From: Bifidobacterium breve
Lineage (GTDB): Bacteria; Actinomycetota; Thermoleophilia; Solirubrobacterales; Solirubrobacteraceae
Direction of reading: 5' to 3'
Length of the DNA stretch: 64,000 bases
NCBI GenBank assembly: GCA_945878865.1
Contig: CAMCUD010000015.1
Location: 1-64,000, forward strand
Shown here piece after piece: positions 1 through 8,510 of this stretch. How positions within the stretch are numbered: position 1 is the first letter of the stretch; each line of letters starts with the position of its first letter. Position numbers and translations under genes: made by a program. The notes beneath the pieces are model-generated. The model did no database searches and had not been told where the DNA came from. It worked only from the letters and a program-made list of their open reading frames with translations.

Positions 1-127
1 AGGGCCCTGCCGCCGGCCGACGACTGACGCCCCGAGTTTCCTGGCCGTCCAGGGGAGGCGCGACGACTGCGCTACCATGCTCAGCCCCGCTGCGGGCGCA
101 ATGGTGCGCCCGCGCCCTTCTCTCGCT

Positions 128-739
128 ATGAGCACCGTCATCGACTCCATCGAGCGCGCGCAGCTGCGCCGCGTCCCAAGCTTCCAGGCGGGCGATCGCG
201 TCCGCGTCCACTTCCAGGTCGTGGAGGGCAATCGCCGCCGCACCCAGGTCTTCGAGGGCGTGGTCATCAAGCGCCAGGGCCACGGTGTGCGCGAGACCTT
301 CACGGTCCGCAAGCAGTCCTTCGGCGTCGGCGTCGAGCGCACGTTCCCCGTGCACTCGCCGAAGATCGAGAAGATCGAGGTCCCCGCCCGCGGTGACGTC
401 CGTCGCGCGAAGCTGTACTACCTGCGTGACCGTGTCGGTAAGCGCGCCCGCGTGCGTGAGCGCCGCTACACCGGCCCCGAGGAGCAGGTCACGCCGGGGC
501 TGATCGCCGAGCAGGAAGCGGCGGCGGCTGAGGCCGAGGCCGCTGCGGCGCAGGATGTCGCCGCGGTGGCGGTCGAGGTCGAGGAGGCGCAGGCCCAGGC
601 CGAGGCGCCGGTCGAGGAGACCGCGCCCGAGGCTGAGGCCCCCGCTGAGGAGCCGGCCGCCGAGGCCGCGCCCGAGGCCGAGGCCGCGGCGGAGGAGCCC
701 GCCGAGGGCGACGCCGACGCGGACGCCGACAAGTCGTGA
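128..739 (+). CDS. rplS: 50S ribosomal protein L19 with long acidic C-terminal tail
   Basis: Component of the large ribosomal subunit at the 30S-50S interface. Residues about 1-115 carry the L19 fold, with the typical stretch [20 protein letters not shown] near residues 17-36 and [17 protein letters not shown] before residue 95. The ATG at 128 is preferred over 77 because family similarity starts at MSTVIDSIE. Bacterial L19 is normally about 115 residues; this one is 203, because a roughly 85-residue tail made almost entirely of Ala, Glu, Pro and Val follows. The stop overlaps the GTG of the signal peptidase gene by 4 bases, so the two are probably co-translated. Identification is firm; the role of the tail is unknown. 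Confidence 0.95.
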   Translation: MSTVIDSIERAQLRRVPSFQAGDRVRVHFQVVEGNRRRTQVFEGVVIKRQGHGVRETFTVRKQSFGVGVERTFPVHSPKIEKIEVPARGDVRRAKLYYLRDRVGKRARVRERRYTGPEEQVTPGLIAEQEAAAAEAEAAAAQDVAAVAVEVEEAQAQAEAPVEETAPEAEAPAEEPAAEAAPEAEAAAEEPAEGDADADADKS

Positions 740-1347
740 GCTCGAAGGCCAAGTCGACGGGCAACTCGCTCGTCGAGCTGGTCGTCATCGTCGCTGTCGC
801 GCTCGGCCTCGCGCTGGGTATCCAGGCGTTCCTCGTCAAGCCGTACCGGATTCCGTCTGAGTCCATGGTGCCGACGCTCGAGATCGGCCAGCGCGTACTG
901 GTCAACCGCATCGGCACCCACTTCACCGATCCGAAGATCGGCCAGGTCACGGTCTTTCATCCGCCCAAGGGGTCCGAGACCAACGAGTGCGGCGCCCCGC
1001 AGAAGGAAGGGCAGGCCTGCCCTCGGCCGACGCCGGACAAGTCGGACGTGAACTTCATCAAGCGGATCGTCGCCGGCCCCGGCGACACGATCGCGATCGT
1101 GCGTGGTCACGCGATCCTCAACGGCAAGCGGCAGAGCGAGCCGTTCATCCGCGAGTGCGCGGACCCTGAGGATCCGTCCTGCAACTTCCCGACGCCGCTG
1201 CGCGTTCCCGCCGGGCACTACTTCATGATGGGCGACAACCGCGGAGCGTCTGACGACAGTCGCTTCTGGGGTCCCGTCCCTGATGCCTGGATCATCGGCA
1301 ACGCCTTCGCCACCTACTGGCCTCCCAAGAAGATCGGGATCCTCTGA
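736..1347 (+). CDS. lepB: Signal peptidase I
   Basis: Membrane-anchored serine protease that removes Sec/Tat signal peptides. One hydrophobic segment spans about residues 11-33, followed by the catalytic-serine box [20 protein letters not shown] (Ser43) and the general-base lysine in [12 protein letters not shown] (Lys109). The C-terminal [16 protein letters not shown] box is the usual signature. Start is the GTG at 736, inside the stop region of rplS (GTGA overlap). The 203-residue length fits the compact actinobacterial form with a single N-terminal transmembrane anchor. A Cys-containing insert (ECGAP...ACPRP) near residues 84-98 and a second Cys pair near residue 147 could form disulfides; that is inference. 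Confidence 0.95.
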   Translation: MSSKAKSTGNSLVELVVIVAVALGLALGIQAFLVKPYRIPSESMVPTLEIGQRVLVNRIGTHFTDPKIGQVTVFHPPKGSETNECGAPQKEGQACPRPTPDKSDVNFIKRIVAGPGDTIAIVRGHAILNGKRQSEPFIRECADPEDPSCNFPTPLRVPAGHYFMMGDNRGASDDSRFWGPVPDAWIIGNAFATYWPPKKIGIL

Positions 1348-1348
1348 C

Positions 1349-2008
1349 GTGGCGCCGCGTCGGCGGCGCTCGTCCGGCAGCAAGCTGTTCGCGCACGATC
1401 GCGGACTGGGGTATCGCTTCGTCGCCGGCGCCGACGAGGCAGGCCGGGGATGTCTCGCCGGCCCGCTTGTCGCCGGCGCCGTGCTGTTCGACCTGGAGCA
1501 GGTCACCGTCTCCGATGTCCGCGCCCTGGGTGCGCTGAACGACTCCAAGCAGCACGACGCCGAAGCCCGCGAGGCGCTGCTGCCGATCGTCCTGCGCGTC
1601 GCCTGCCGTGTCGCGGTCGTCACGCGATGCGCCCCGGGCATCGACGCCCGCGGTCTGCACCGCACGAATCTCGAGGCACTGCGCACGGCCCTCACGCGCG
1701 TCGCGCGCCCCGACGCGATCTGCCTCTCCGACGGGTTCCCGGTGGGCCAGATCGCGGGCTGCGAGTCGCGGGCGATCGTCGAGGGCGACGCCAAGAGCGC
1801 CGCCATCGCCGCCGCGTCGATCGTCGCCAAGGTCACGCGGGACCGGTTCATGGAGCGCGCGGACACCCGCCATCCCGGGTGGGAGTTCGCCCGGCACGTC
1901 GGCTACTCCACGCCCGAGCACCGCGAGGCCATCCGCCGGCAGGGCGTGTCCCCGCTGCACCGGATGTCGTTCCAGAGCACGGCCTACCAACAGCTCGCGT
2001 TGGGCTGA
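1349..2008 (+). CDS. rnhB: Ribonuclease HII
   Basis: Cleaves RNA in RNA/DNA hybrids and at single ribonucleotides. The metal-binding motif is seen as GADEAGRGCLAGPLVAGAV, followed by NDSKQHDAEAREAL and IVAKVTRDRFM, the conserved order for RNase HII. The reading frame is open upstream to 1283, but that part overlaps lepB; the GTG at 1349, two bases past the lepB stop, gives a normal 219-residue protein. rplS-lepB-rnhB, followed nearby by yraN, is a widespread bacterial order, which supports all these calls. Confidence 0.95.
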   Translation: MAPRRRRSSGSKLFAHDRGLGYRFVAGADEAGRGCLAGPLVAGAVLFDLEQVTVSDVRALGALNDSKQHDAEAREALLPIVLRVACRVAVVTRCAPGIDARGLHRTNLEALRTALTRVARPDAICLSDGFPVGQIAGCESRAIVEGDAKSAAIAAASIVAKVTRDRFMERADTRHPGWEFARHVGYSTPEHREAIRRQGVSPLHRMSFQSTAYQQLALG

Positions 2009-2013
2009 CGCCA

Positions 2014-2388
2014 TCAGAAGCACCCCTCGAGGTGCTCGAGCCCCAGGAGACGGCCCGCCGCATCCACGGTGACGCCGATCGCGTCGAAGCGCAGCTCGGC
2101 GACTCGCGGCCGGTCCGGCGTGCTCGCCAGCCACGAGCGGGCCATCCGGCGGACCTGGCGCTGTTTGGCCGGTGAGACCGCGTCGAACGGTCCTCCCGCC
2201 CCGCCGCGCGGGCGACGTGTCTTGACCTCCACGAACACCAGCGCGCGTCCGTCACACACGATGAGATCGATCTCGCCGTGGCGGGTGCGGTGGTTGCGCG
2301 CGACCAGCGCGTAGCCCCGTCGCTGGAGGTGCTCGAGCGCCTGGTGTTCACCAGTGCGGCCGAGGGTTCGTCGCGGATCTTCGGTCAT
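2014..2388 (-). CDS. YraN family (UPF0102) nuclease-like protein
   Basis: 124-residue protein of the UPF0102/YraN family, a predicted endonuclease-like fold usually linked to rnhB. The sequence shows LGRTGEHQALEHLQRRGY, then GEIDLIVCDGRALVFVEVKT, the D-(x)n-ExK core of PD-(D/E)XK-like folds. The ATG at 2388 is chosen because family similarity starts there; the open frame runs further upstream as a high-GC artefact. It is transcribed towards rnhB (convergent) and away from comM. Confidence 0.88.
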   Translation of the reverse strand: MTEDPRRTLGRTGEHQALEHLQRRGYALVARNHRTRHGEIDLIVCDGRALVFVEVKTRRPRGGAGGPFDAVSPAKQRQVRRMARSWLASTPDRPRVAELRFDAIGVTVDAAGRLLGLEHLEGCF

Positions 2389-2545
2389 GGGTTGGACCGT
2401 AGATCCGCATCTGCGAAGCGTCTGCGCCGCGGTGTGCCAATCGTGCGCAGATCCTGTGCCGGGATGCCGACACGGTGCAAAGCCTGCGGAGAAGCGGTGC
2501 CGTCCTGCGCAGATCCGGCACGTCTTCCGCCGTAGCGTCGCCGCC
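2389..2545. promoter_or_regulatory. Divergent yraN/comM intergenic region with direct repeats
   Basis: The region between the two divergent starts holds two exact copies of the 11-mer TGCGCAGATCC at 2444-2454 and 2506-2516, and a related AGATCCGCATCTGCG stretch near 2401. The repeats are a visible fact; a role as operator sites for comM is only a possibility. Confidence 0.35.
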
Positions 2546-4063
2546 ATGCTCGCTCGAGTCACCTGCTTCGCCCTCGACGGCCTGCGTCCGCGCCGCGTCA
2601 CTGTGGAGGTCGACCTTCGCACAGGCTTGCCGGCGCTCACCATCGTGGGTCGTGCCGACGCCGCTGTGCGCGAGTCGCGTGAGCGCGTGCACAGCGCTCT
2701 GCTGAACTCCGGCTTCGACTTCCCGCAACGCCGCATCACGGTGAACCTCGCGCCGGCGCAGCTGCGCAAGCAGGGGCCTGGGTTCGACCTGGCCACCGCC
2801 TGCGGCATCCTCGCCGCAAGCGGTCAGGTGCCCCCGGAGCGATTGGCGGGCTGGGCGGTGTTCGGAGAGCTCTCCCTCGGCGGTGAGGTGCGACCGTGCG
2901 CAGGCGCACTTGTCGCAGCGGAAGGGGCGCGGGCGGCCGGACTGCAGGGCATCGTCGTGCCCGACGCGTGCGCATCGGAGGCCGGCCTCGTCGCGGGCCT
3001 GCGGGTCGCCGCCGTCGAGAGCCTGGCGGATGTCGCGGCGCTGCTGCGCGGAACCGCCCCGGTGAAGGGCGGGAGGCCCGCGGGCGCGGGGGTCGAGCCG
3101 TCGGCGGACGCCGGCGTGCTGCCTGACCTTGCAGACGTCCGCGGCCACGCGGGCGCGATCCGGGCGTTGGAGATCGCGGCCGCAGGTGGCCACAACCTCC
3201 TGCTTTCGGGGCCGCCCGGCACCGGGAAGACGATGCTCGCGCGGCGGGTCCCCTCGATTCTGCCTGCGCTCGACGATGCTGCCGCCCTCGAGGTCACGAG
3301 GATCCACTCGATCACCGGTCTTCGGGTAGGCGGCGGTCTGGTGCGGCGGCCGCCGTTCCGGGCCCCGCACCACACGATCTCGGCGTCTGGTCTGGTCGGC
3401 GGCGGCACCGGCCCGTCGCCGGGAGAGGCGACCATGGCGCACCACGGGGTGCTGTTCCTCGATGAGCTGTCCGAGTTCGCTCGTCCCGCGCTGGAAGCGC
3501 TGCGCCAGCCGCTGGAGGACGGCGCCGTGACGATCGTGCGCGGCCAGACGGCATCGAGGTTCCCGACAGGCGTGATGCTGGTGGCGGCGACCAACCCGTG
3601 TCCGTGCGGGGAGGGAGGGGACGCGTGCCGGTGCACCGCTGCGGACCTCGCCCGCCATCGCCGCAGGCTGAGCGGTCCGCTGCTCGACCGGCTCGACCTG
3701 CTCGTCGCCGTCCACCGCCCGACTGCGGCGGAGCTCGCCGCCCCGCCGGTGACGTCATCACAGGACGTCAGGGCACGGGTGGCTGCCGCGCGAGACCTCC
3801 AGCTCGGACGGCCTGGCGGCCTCTTGAACGCTGCGATCTCTGCCGACGCGTTGGATCTCGCGATGCGTCCGGGTGCCCGTGCGCTGTTGCGCGAGGTCTA
3901 CGAGCGCGGCACGCTGAGCGCCCGCGGGCAGGTGCGCACGATGCGCGTGGCGCGGACCATCGCAGACCTGGCGGGCACGCCGGACATCGCGGTCGAGCAC
4001 GTCCTGGAGGCGCTCGGCCTGCGGCAGGCCGAGGAGCCGGCAGCGACGGAGCGGGCCGCATGA
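2546..4063 (+). CDS. comM: YifB/ComM family Mg-chelatase-like AAA+ ATPase
   Basis: AAA+ helicase of the ComM family, which in naturally transformable bacteria promotes branch migration during integration of incoming DNA. The N-terminal ChlI-like domain starts MLARVTCFALDGLRP; Walker A is GPPGTGKT at about residues 222-229 and Walker B is VLFLDELSEF near residue 300; CPCGEGGDACRC is the typical Cys-rich insert before the sensor-2 helices. ATG 2546 is chosen because homology starts there. 505 residues is the normal length. It overlaps dprA by 4 bases (ATGA), making a competence-type operon comM-dprA. Confidence 0.93.
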   Translation: MLARVTCFALDGLRPRRVTVEVDLRTGLPALTIVGRADAAVRESRERVHSALLNSGFDFPQRRITVNLAPAQLRKQGPGFDLATACGILAASGQVPPERLAGWAVFGELSLGGEVRPCAGALVAAEGARAAGLQGIVVPDACASEAGLVAGLRVAAVESLADVAALLRGTAPVKGGRPAGAGVEPSADAGVLPDLADVRGHAGAIRALEIAAAGGHNLLLSGPPGTGKTMLARRVPSILPALDDAAALEVTRIHSITGLRVGGGLVRRPPFRAPHHTISASGLVGGGTGPSPGEATMAHHGVLFLDELSEFARPALEALRQPLEDGAVTIVRGQTASRFPTGVMLVAATNPCPCGEGGDACRCTAADLARHRRRLSGPLLDRLDLLVAVHRPTAAELAAPPVTSSQDVRARVAAARDLQLGRPGGLLNAAISADALDLAMRPGARALLREVYERGTLSARGQVRTMRVARTIADLAGTPDIAVEHVLEALGLRQAEEPAATERAA

Positions 4064-5187
4064 GCGCGTGTGACGACTGCCTGCGGCGTGCGTGGCTGCT
4101 CCGCGCGATGAGCGGGCACCTCGAGCGAGGCCGGCGGCAGGGCGGTGTGCTGGCCCTAGAAGACAACCAGCTGATCGAGGCCCTCGGCGGCGCGACGCGC
4201 GAGGAGCTGCGGCGACGCCATGCCGGCTTCGATCCGGCAGCGGCGCGCAAGCTGGTCGCGGCCGCGGGGCTCGCGTCTCGTTGTCGCCACGGCGGACCAT
4301 TCCCGGGAGGACTGCAGGAGGCAGCTGACGCGCCGTGGGCGATCTTCGTCGCCGGCCGCGCCGAGGCGTTTGACGCGCTCGCGGCGGTGGACGACGTCGC
4401 CCCCGCGGTCGCGGTGGTCGGCGCGCGCCGGGCCGCCGGTGAGGGTGAGGAGGTGGCACGGTCGCTGGGCCAGGAGCTCGCCGCGGCGGGGGTCTGCGTC
4501 GTCAGCGGTCTCGCGCTCGGCATCGACAGCGCCGCGCACCGCGGCGCTCTGTCGGTTGTGGCGCCTGCGCCGGATCGCGGTCGGCCACCCACCGTGGCGG
4601 TCTTGGCCGGGGGTGCGGATGTCGTCTATCCGCCCTCAGCGCGAGGGCTGTATGCGCAGATCCTGCGTGCAGGGTGCGTCATCAGCGAGTTGCCGCCCGG
4701 GACACCGCCGCGCAAGTGGGGGTTCCCGGCGCGTAACCGCATCATCGCCGCGCTGGCCGGGATGACGGTGGTGGTGCAGGCGCGTGAGCGCTCCGGGTCG
4801 CTGATCACCGCCGACCTCGCGATGCAGCTGGGTCGGCCGGTCGGTGCCGTTCCGGGGCCGGTCACCCGGCCTCTCTCGCACGGAACCAATGCGCTGCTGG
4901 CCGACGGCGCGCATGTCGTCCGCGACGCCCGCGATGTGCTCGAGGCCCTCCTGCCCGGCCATGCGCTTCCGCAGACTCCTGCGGTCCCGGCGCTGGACGA
5001 TGGACTGCGCGCGGTCCTGGATGCAGTCGGTGACGGCGCGTGCACCGCGGGCGAGCTGGCGGCGCGGCGCGGCGTGGCCGTGGCGGAGGCCACGGCGGAT
5101 CTCACGAGGCTCGAGATGGTCGGGGCGGTATGCCGGGACGGCGCGGGCCGGTACCTGCCGACCGGCCGGATCGGCGCGCTCCTATGA
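4060..5187 (+). CDS. dprA: DNA-processing protein DprA/Smf
   Basis: Loads RecA on incoming single-stranded DNA during transformation. The Rossmann-type core is visible as AVVGARRAAGEGEEVARSL, then VVSGLALGIDSAAHRGAL, FPARNRIIAALAGMTVVVQA and GSLITADLAMQLGRPVGAVP, all family hallmarks. A C-terminal winged-helix-like tail (residues about 305-375) matches the DprA-WH domain. The 375-residue protein starts at the ATG overlapping the comM stop; thiD follows with another ATGA overlap. Whether the organism is competent is unknown. Confidence 0.94.
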   Translation: MSACDDCLRRAWLLRAMSGHLERGRRQGGVLALEDNQLIEALGGATREELRRRHAGFDPAAARKLVAAAGLASRCRHGGPFPGGLQEAADAPWAIFVAGRAEAFDALAAVDDVAPAVAVVGARRAAGEGEEVARSLGQELAAAGVCVVSGLALGIDSAAHRGALSVVAPAPDRGRPPTVAVLAGGADVVYPPSARGLYAQILRAGCVISELPPGTPPRKWGFPARNRIIAALAGMTVVVQARERSGSLITADLAMQLGRPVGAVPGPVTRPLSHGTNALLADGAHVVRDARDVLEALLPGHALPQTPAVPALDDGLRAVLDAVGDGACTAGELAARRGVAVAEATADLTRLEMVGAVCRDGAGRYLPTGRIGALL

Positions 5188-6026
5188 TCGGCTGCGTGCC
5201 GTCGCCCACTCGCCCGATTCCCGTCGTGCTGTCGATCGCCGGGTCGGACTCGGGTGGGGGCGCGGGAATTCAGGCGGACCTGAAGGCGTTCGCGGCGGCT
5301 GGTGTCCACGGGACGACTGCCATCACGGCGATCACGGCGCAGAACACCGTCGGCGTCGCTGCGATTGCACCTGTCGCCCCGGACATGATTCGCGCGCAGA
5401 TGGAGGCCGTCGCGAGCGACATCGGCGTGGATGCGGTGAAGATCGGCATGCTCGGCGATGCCGCCACGATCCACGCGGTGGCAGCGTCGCTCGACGCCCT
5501 GCCCGACAGCGTGCCGATCGTGCACGACCCGGTGATGGTGGCGGAATCCGGCGCTCGCCTCCTCGAGCAGGAGGCGATGCAGGCGCTGGTGGGGGAGATC
5601 CTTCCCCGGGCGACGGTGGTGACGCCGAACCTGCCGGAGGCGCGTGCGCTGGCTGGTGCGCCCGACATCGATGGGGAGGGCCTGGCCCGCGCGGTGCATG
5701 CGCTTGGCCCGGCGTGGGTGATCGTCACGGGTGGTCACCGCGACGAAGCGACCGATCTCGTCTTCGACGGCGCCACCACGACCCCGGTTCCCGGGGAGCG
5801 CCACCCCGACGGTGCGGCCCACGGATCGGGCTGCACGCACTCCTCCACGGTGGCGGCCCAGCTCGCCCTCGGACACGACGTGCTCCAGGCCGCCCGGATC
5901 GCCAGGAAGGTGACGGGTGACGCCGTGCGGGACGGCCTGCGGGGCATCGGCGCGGGGGCGGGACCGGTCGACGTGATGGGACTCGGCGCCCGAACAGGGC
6001 AGCGAACGGCCGGTCCTTTGTCATAA
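5184..6026 (+). CDS. thiD: Hydroxymethylpyrimidine/phosphomethylpyrimidine kinase
   Basis: Phosphorylates HMP and HMP-P for thiamine biosynthesis. Substrate-side motif IAGSDSGGGAGIQADLKAF lies at about residues 18-36, and the catalytic anion-hole motif AHGSGCTHSS near residues 213-222 carries the conserved GxGC. The start could be ATG 5184 (overlapping dprA) or GTG 5196; family similarity begins at PIPVVLSIAGSD, so both are compatible. No other thiamine gene is adjacent, and no THI-box is apparent because the gene is translationally coupled to dprA. Confidence 0.93.
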   Translation: MIGCVPSPTRPIPVVLSIAGSDSGGGAGIQADLKAFAAAGVHGTTAITAITAQNTVGVAAIAPVAPDMIRAQMEAVASDIGVDAVKIGMLGDAATIHAVAASLDALPDSVPIVHDPVMVAESGARLLEQEAMQALVGEILPRATVVTPNLPEARALAGAPDIDGEGLARAVHALGPAWVIVTGGHRDEATDLVFDGATTTPVPGERHPDGAAHGSGCTHSSTVAAQLALGHDVLQAARIARKVTGDAVRDGLRGIGAGAGPVDVMGLGARTGQRTAGPLS

Positions 6027-6035
6027 TCGCGACCG

Positions 6036-6281
6036 ATGAGGTTCCTGCGCATGAAGCCGGGGCACGGCGAGATCGTCCTCGCCGAGGGCGATCCTGAGGT
6101 GCGCGAGGATGAGCAGCTGCTCATCACGGCCTTTCGCGAGCAGCTCGAAGCGGGCATGTGGGCGGCGGTGCCGCGCAACGGCACCGACGGCCGCCGGCAG
6201 GCCGAGATGGTCCGCGACTACCGCGACATCCCGCGCGACGCCGACCGCGTGATCTTCTTCCCGCGCGCGGCCGGGGGCTGA
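6036..6281 (+). CDS. Small hypothetical protein
   Basis: 81-residue soluble protein with many charged residues (MRFLRMKPGHGEIVLAEGDP...). No recognised domain. It begins 9 bases after thiD and runs straight into the next membrane-anchored protein, so it is likely in the same operon. Codon use is like the neighbours, which supports it as a real gene; function is unknown. Confidence 0.65.
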   Translation: MRFLRMKPGHGEIVLAEGDPEVREDEQLLITAFREQLEAGMWAAVPRNGTDGRRQAEMVRDYRDIPRDADRVIFFPRAAGG

Positions 6282-6282
6282 T

Positions 6283-6912
6283 GTGGTCCTCGCGCTCTGC
6301 GCCACGCTGATCGTCATCGCCGTGCTCCTGTCGGAGGTCGTCGGCCCCACGATCTACCAGTGGAACCAGCGTCGACGGGCGCGGCGCGCGAAGCCTGACG
6401 CGGGCGCCATGGAGGGCTACGACCCCGGCCGCGAACGCCGGGCCGAGCAGCGCGCCCGCGCGCTGCTGCGCTCCTGTGTCAACGACGAGGAGTGGGAGAT
6501 GTACCGCGACCTGGGGTTCCTCCGGGTCTGGGGCGGGCTCAGCGACGGTCCCGGCGACCTTCGGGCCGCGGGCGGTGCGCCGTACGCCTACCTCGTCTAC
6601 CCGCACAAGCCGATCGTCGCCTTCCTGCCGCAGACCCGCGAGCTGCTGGCCGAGTACTGCGTCCGGTTCCCCGACGAGACGCGGCCCTACGGCTCGACGA
6701 TGCTGCCCGACAGCGACGACGTGCTCGCCAAGTGGATGGCGCTCACCGGTGACGAGCGGCGTCTGCTGCGCTCCGCCAACCTGCACCTCCCCGGCCGGCA
6801 GGTGGACCCGGATCAGGTCCGTCGCGACCTGTGGCGGCTCACGCAGTGGGAGCAGGAGCGGATGCGCCGGCAGGCCCGTGAGGTCGGCGCGTCGTCGACC
6901 GACGACCGCTGA
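6283..6912 (+). CDS. Membrane-anchored hypothetical protein
   Basis: 209 residues. One N-terminal transmembrane segment (LALCATLIVIAVLLSEVVG), then a basic juxtamembrane stretch (QRRRARRAKP) and a soluble domain of about 160 residues that contains many Arg, Glu and Trp. The GTG start lies directly behind the stop of the 81-residue gene. Not recognised; probably a single-pass membrane protein with a cytoplasmic domain by the positive-inside rule. Confidence 0.65.
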   Translation: MVLALCATLIVIAVLLSEVVGPTIYQWNQRRRARRAKPDAGAMEGYDPGRERRAEQRARALLRSCVNDEEWEMYRDLGFLRVWGGLSDGPGDLRAAGGAPYAYLVYPHKPIVAFLPQTRELLAEYCVRFPDETRPYGSTMLPDSDDVLAKWMALTGDERRLLRSANLHLPGRQVDPDQVRRDLWRLTQWEQERMRRQAREVGASSTDDR

Positions 6913-6914
6913 GC

Positions 6915-6937
6915 CGCCCGCCGGCGATCAGCGGGCG
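6915..6937. terminator. Hairpin between convergent genes
   Basis: CGCCCGC (6915-6921) and GCGGGCG (6931-6937) form a 7-bp stem with a 9-base loop. It spans the end of the 6283 gene and the stop of the convergent hydrolase gene. No T-tract follows, so terminator function is only suggested by position. Confidence 0.4.
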
Positions 6938-7881
6938 ACGCCGGGCTCGCGCAGGAACGCGCGCAGATCCGTGTTGAACCGCGCGGGGCGCTCAAGCTGC
7001 GGCACATGGCCTGTGCGGGGGTAGAGCACCTTGCGCGCCTGCGGGATGAGCTCCTCGAACTCGTGCGCGTCACGGAGCGGGACGAGCTTGTCGCGCGTGC
7101 CCCACACGACGAGCGTCGGGCAGACGATCGCGCCCACCCGGTCGCGGATCGGATACGTCAGCAGCGCCTCACTCGCAGGGAGAAACCCGGGCTTGCCGGC
7201 ACCCTTGATCTGCTCGGCGACGAGCGGCGCCGGCAGCAGCTCCGGCGCGTCGGCGACGATCCCGAAGCCCGCCTGGCGGAGCCGGCGACGTCGGGCGACC
7301 TCGGTCGAGCGGGCGGCCGCCTGGGCGGTGAACATCGTCAAGACGACCTCAAGGCGCTTGAACGCGTCAAGCACCCGGGGCTGGTACTGATCGGCAGAGC
7401 TCAGGCCCGCCGCCGAGACGAGCACGAGCCGCTCGACCCGCTGCGGGTGGCGGGTCGCCAGCTCCGCGGAGATCAACCCACCCATCGAGTTGCCGACCAC
7501 GGCCGCCGCGTCGATCCCGAGGATCGCGAGGAGACGGTCGACGAGGTCCGCGTACCCAGGAATGGTGATCCGCTCCCGTGGCAGCGGCGACGCGCCGAAA
7601 CCGGGCAGGTCGATCGCGACCACGCGATGGTCGACGGCGAACGGCAGCAGATTCTCGATCCAGTTCTGCCACGAGCCGCCGAGGCCGTGGATGAAGACGA
7701 TCGCCGGGCGGCCCGGCTCGTCGCCGAGGTCGACGAGGTTGACGAAATCGCCGTCGACATCGATCCAGCGCAGGTGCTCGCGCCAGTCGACGTCCATCCA
7801 GGACGAACGTCCGAGCGGCCCGTAGGCGTCGAGCTCGTCGGGCGAGTACCGGGGTGAAGTCGCGACCGCCATGGGGCGCAT
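6928..7881 (-). CDS. Alpha/beta-fold hydrolase
   Basis: Serine hydrolase of the alpha/beta-hydrolase superfamily; substrate cannot be told. The oxyanion motif FIHGLGGSWQNW occurs near residue 64, the nucleophile elbow GNSMGG (Ser near 131), an acid candidate in VVWGTRDKLVPL, and the catalytic His in TGHVPQLERP. 317 residues with a cap-like segment around residues 160-215. Start at 7881 or the ATG at 7872 (MAVATS) are both possible. It diverges from the HAD-like gene at 7899, so the two starts share a short promoter region. Confidence 0.85.
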   Translation of the reverse strand: MRPMAVATSPRYSPDELDAYGPLGRSSWMDVDWREHLRWIDVDGDFVNLVDLGDEPGRPAIVFIHGLGGSWQNWIENLLPFAVDHRVVAIDLPGFGASPLPRERITIPGYADLVDRLLAILGIDAAAVVGNSMGGLISAELATRHPQRVERLVLVSAAGLSSADQYQPRVLDAFKRLEVVLTMFTAQAAARSTEVARRRRLRQAGFGIVADAPELLPAPLVAEQIKGAGKPGFLPASEALLTYPIRDRVGAIVCPTLVVWGTRDKLVPLRDAHEFEELIPQARKVLYPRTGHVPQLERPARFNTDLRAFLREPGVAR

Positions 7882-7898
7882 AGCCTAGTCAGAACGCC

Positions 7899-8456
7899 AT
7901 GCGGATCGCCATCGACATCGACTCCACGCTCCACCACTACTGGGACCAGCTCGCTGAGGAGGCTCGTCGCCGGTTCGGCATCGTTCTGCCGTATGACCAG
8001 CAGCTGGACTGGGGCATCTCCCGCCTGCGCCCCGAGCAGCTGCACGCGTGCATCGCGGCAACGCATTGCGAGCAGTCGATCCTCGCCGCCGAGCCCTACC
8101 CGGGTGCGGTCGAGACGGTCACGGCATGGCACGAGGCCGGGCACTTCGTCCACATCACCAGCCACCGCGTCGACGACGCGTACGAGCCGACCACCCGGTG
8201 GCTCGAGCGGATCGGCCTCCCGTACGACGAGCTGTACCTGAGCTTCGACAAGGTCACCCGATGCCGCGAGATCGGCATCGACGTGCTCATCGACGACAGC
8301 CCGCTGAACCTCCGCGGCGCCGTCGACGCGGGCATCGTCCCCGCGACGCTCGAGCATCCCTGGAACGCCGACGTCCGCGACGAGGAGGACGTCATCTCCG
8401 GAAAGGACTGGCTGACCCTGGCCACCGCGCTGGAGCCGGTGCTGCTGCGCGACTGA
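7899..8456 (+). CDS. HAD-superfamily 5'(3')-deoxyribonucleotidase-like protein
   Basis: 185 residues. Motif I is IAIDIDSTLHHYW, with the two aspartates of the HAD DxD core; motif IV is LIDDSPLNLRG, and THITSHR-type residues (HITSHRVDD) provide motif II. The layout matches the NT5C family of bacterial 5' nucleotidase-like proteins, which dephosphorylate (deoxy)nucleotides. Substrate specificity is inferred only. Divergent from the alpha/beta hydrolase. Confidence 0.8.
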   Translation: MRIAIDIDSTLHHYWDQLAEEARRRFGIVLPYDQQLDWGISRLRPEQLHACIAATHCEQSILAAEPYPGAVETVTAWHEAGHFVHITSHRVDDAYEPTTRWLERIGLPYDELYLSFDKVTRCREIGIDVLIDDSPLNLRGAVDAGIVPATLEHPWNADVRDEEDVISGKDWLTLATALEPVLLRD

Positions 8457-8510
8457 CCCCGCGGAGCGGCCGCACACGACCGCACGGGGTGGGCCGGTAC
8501 TCTCGCGCAG

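Noticed and set aside
466-1866. 466-codon minus frame over rplS, lepB and rnhB
   Set aside because: Low-complexity Ala/Ser/Arg composition and complete overlap with three well supported genes.
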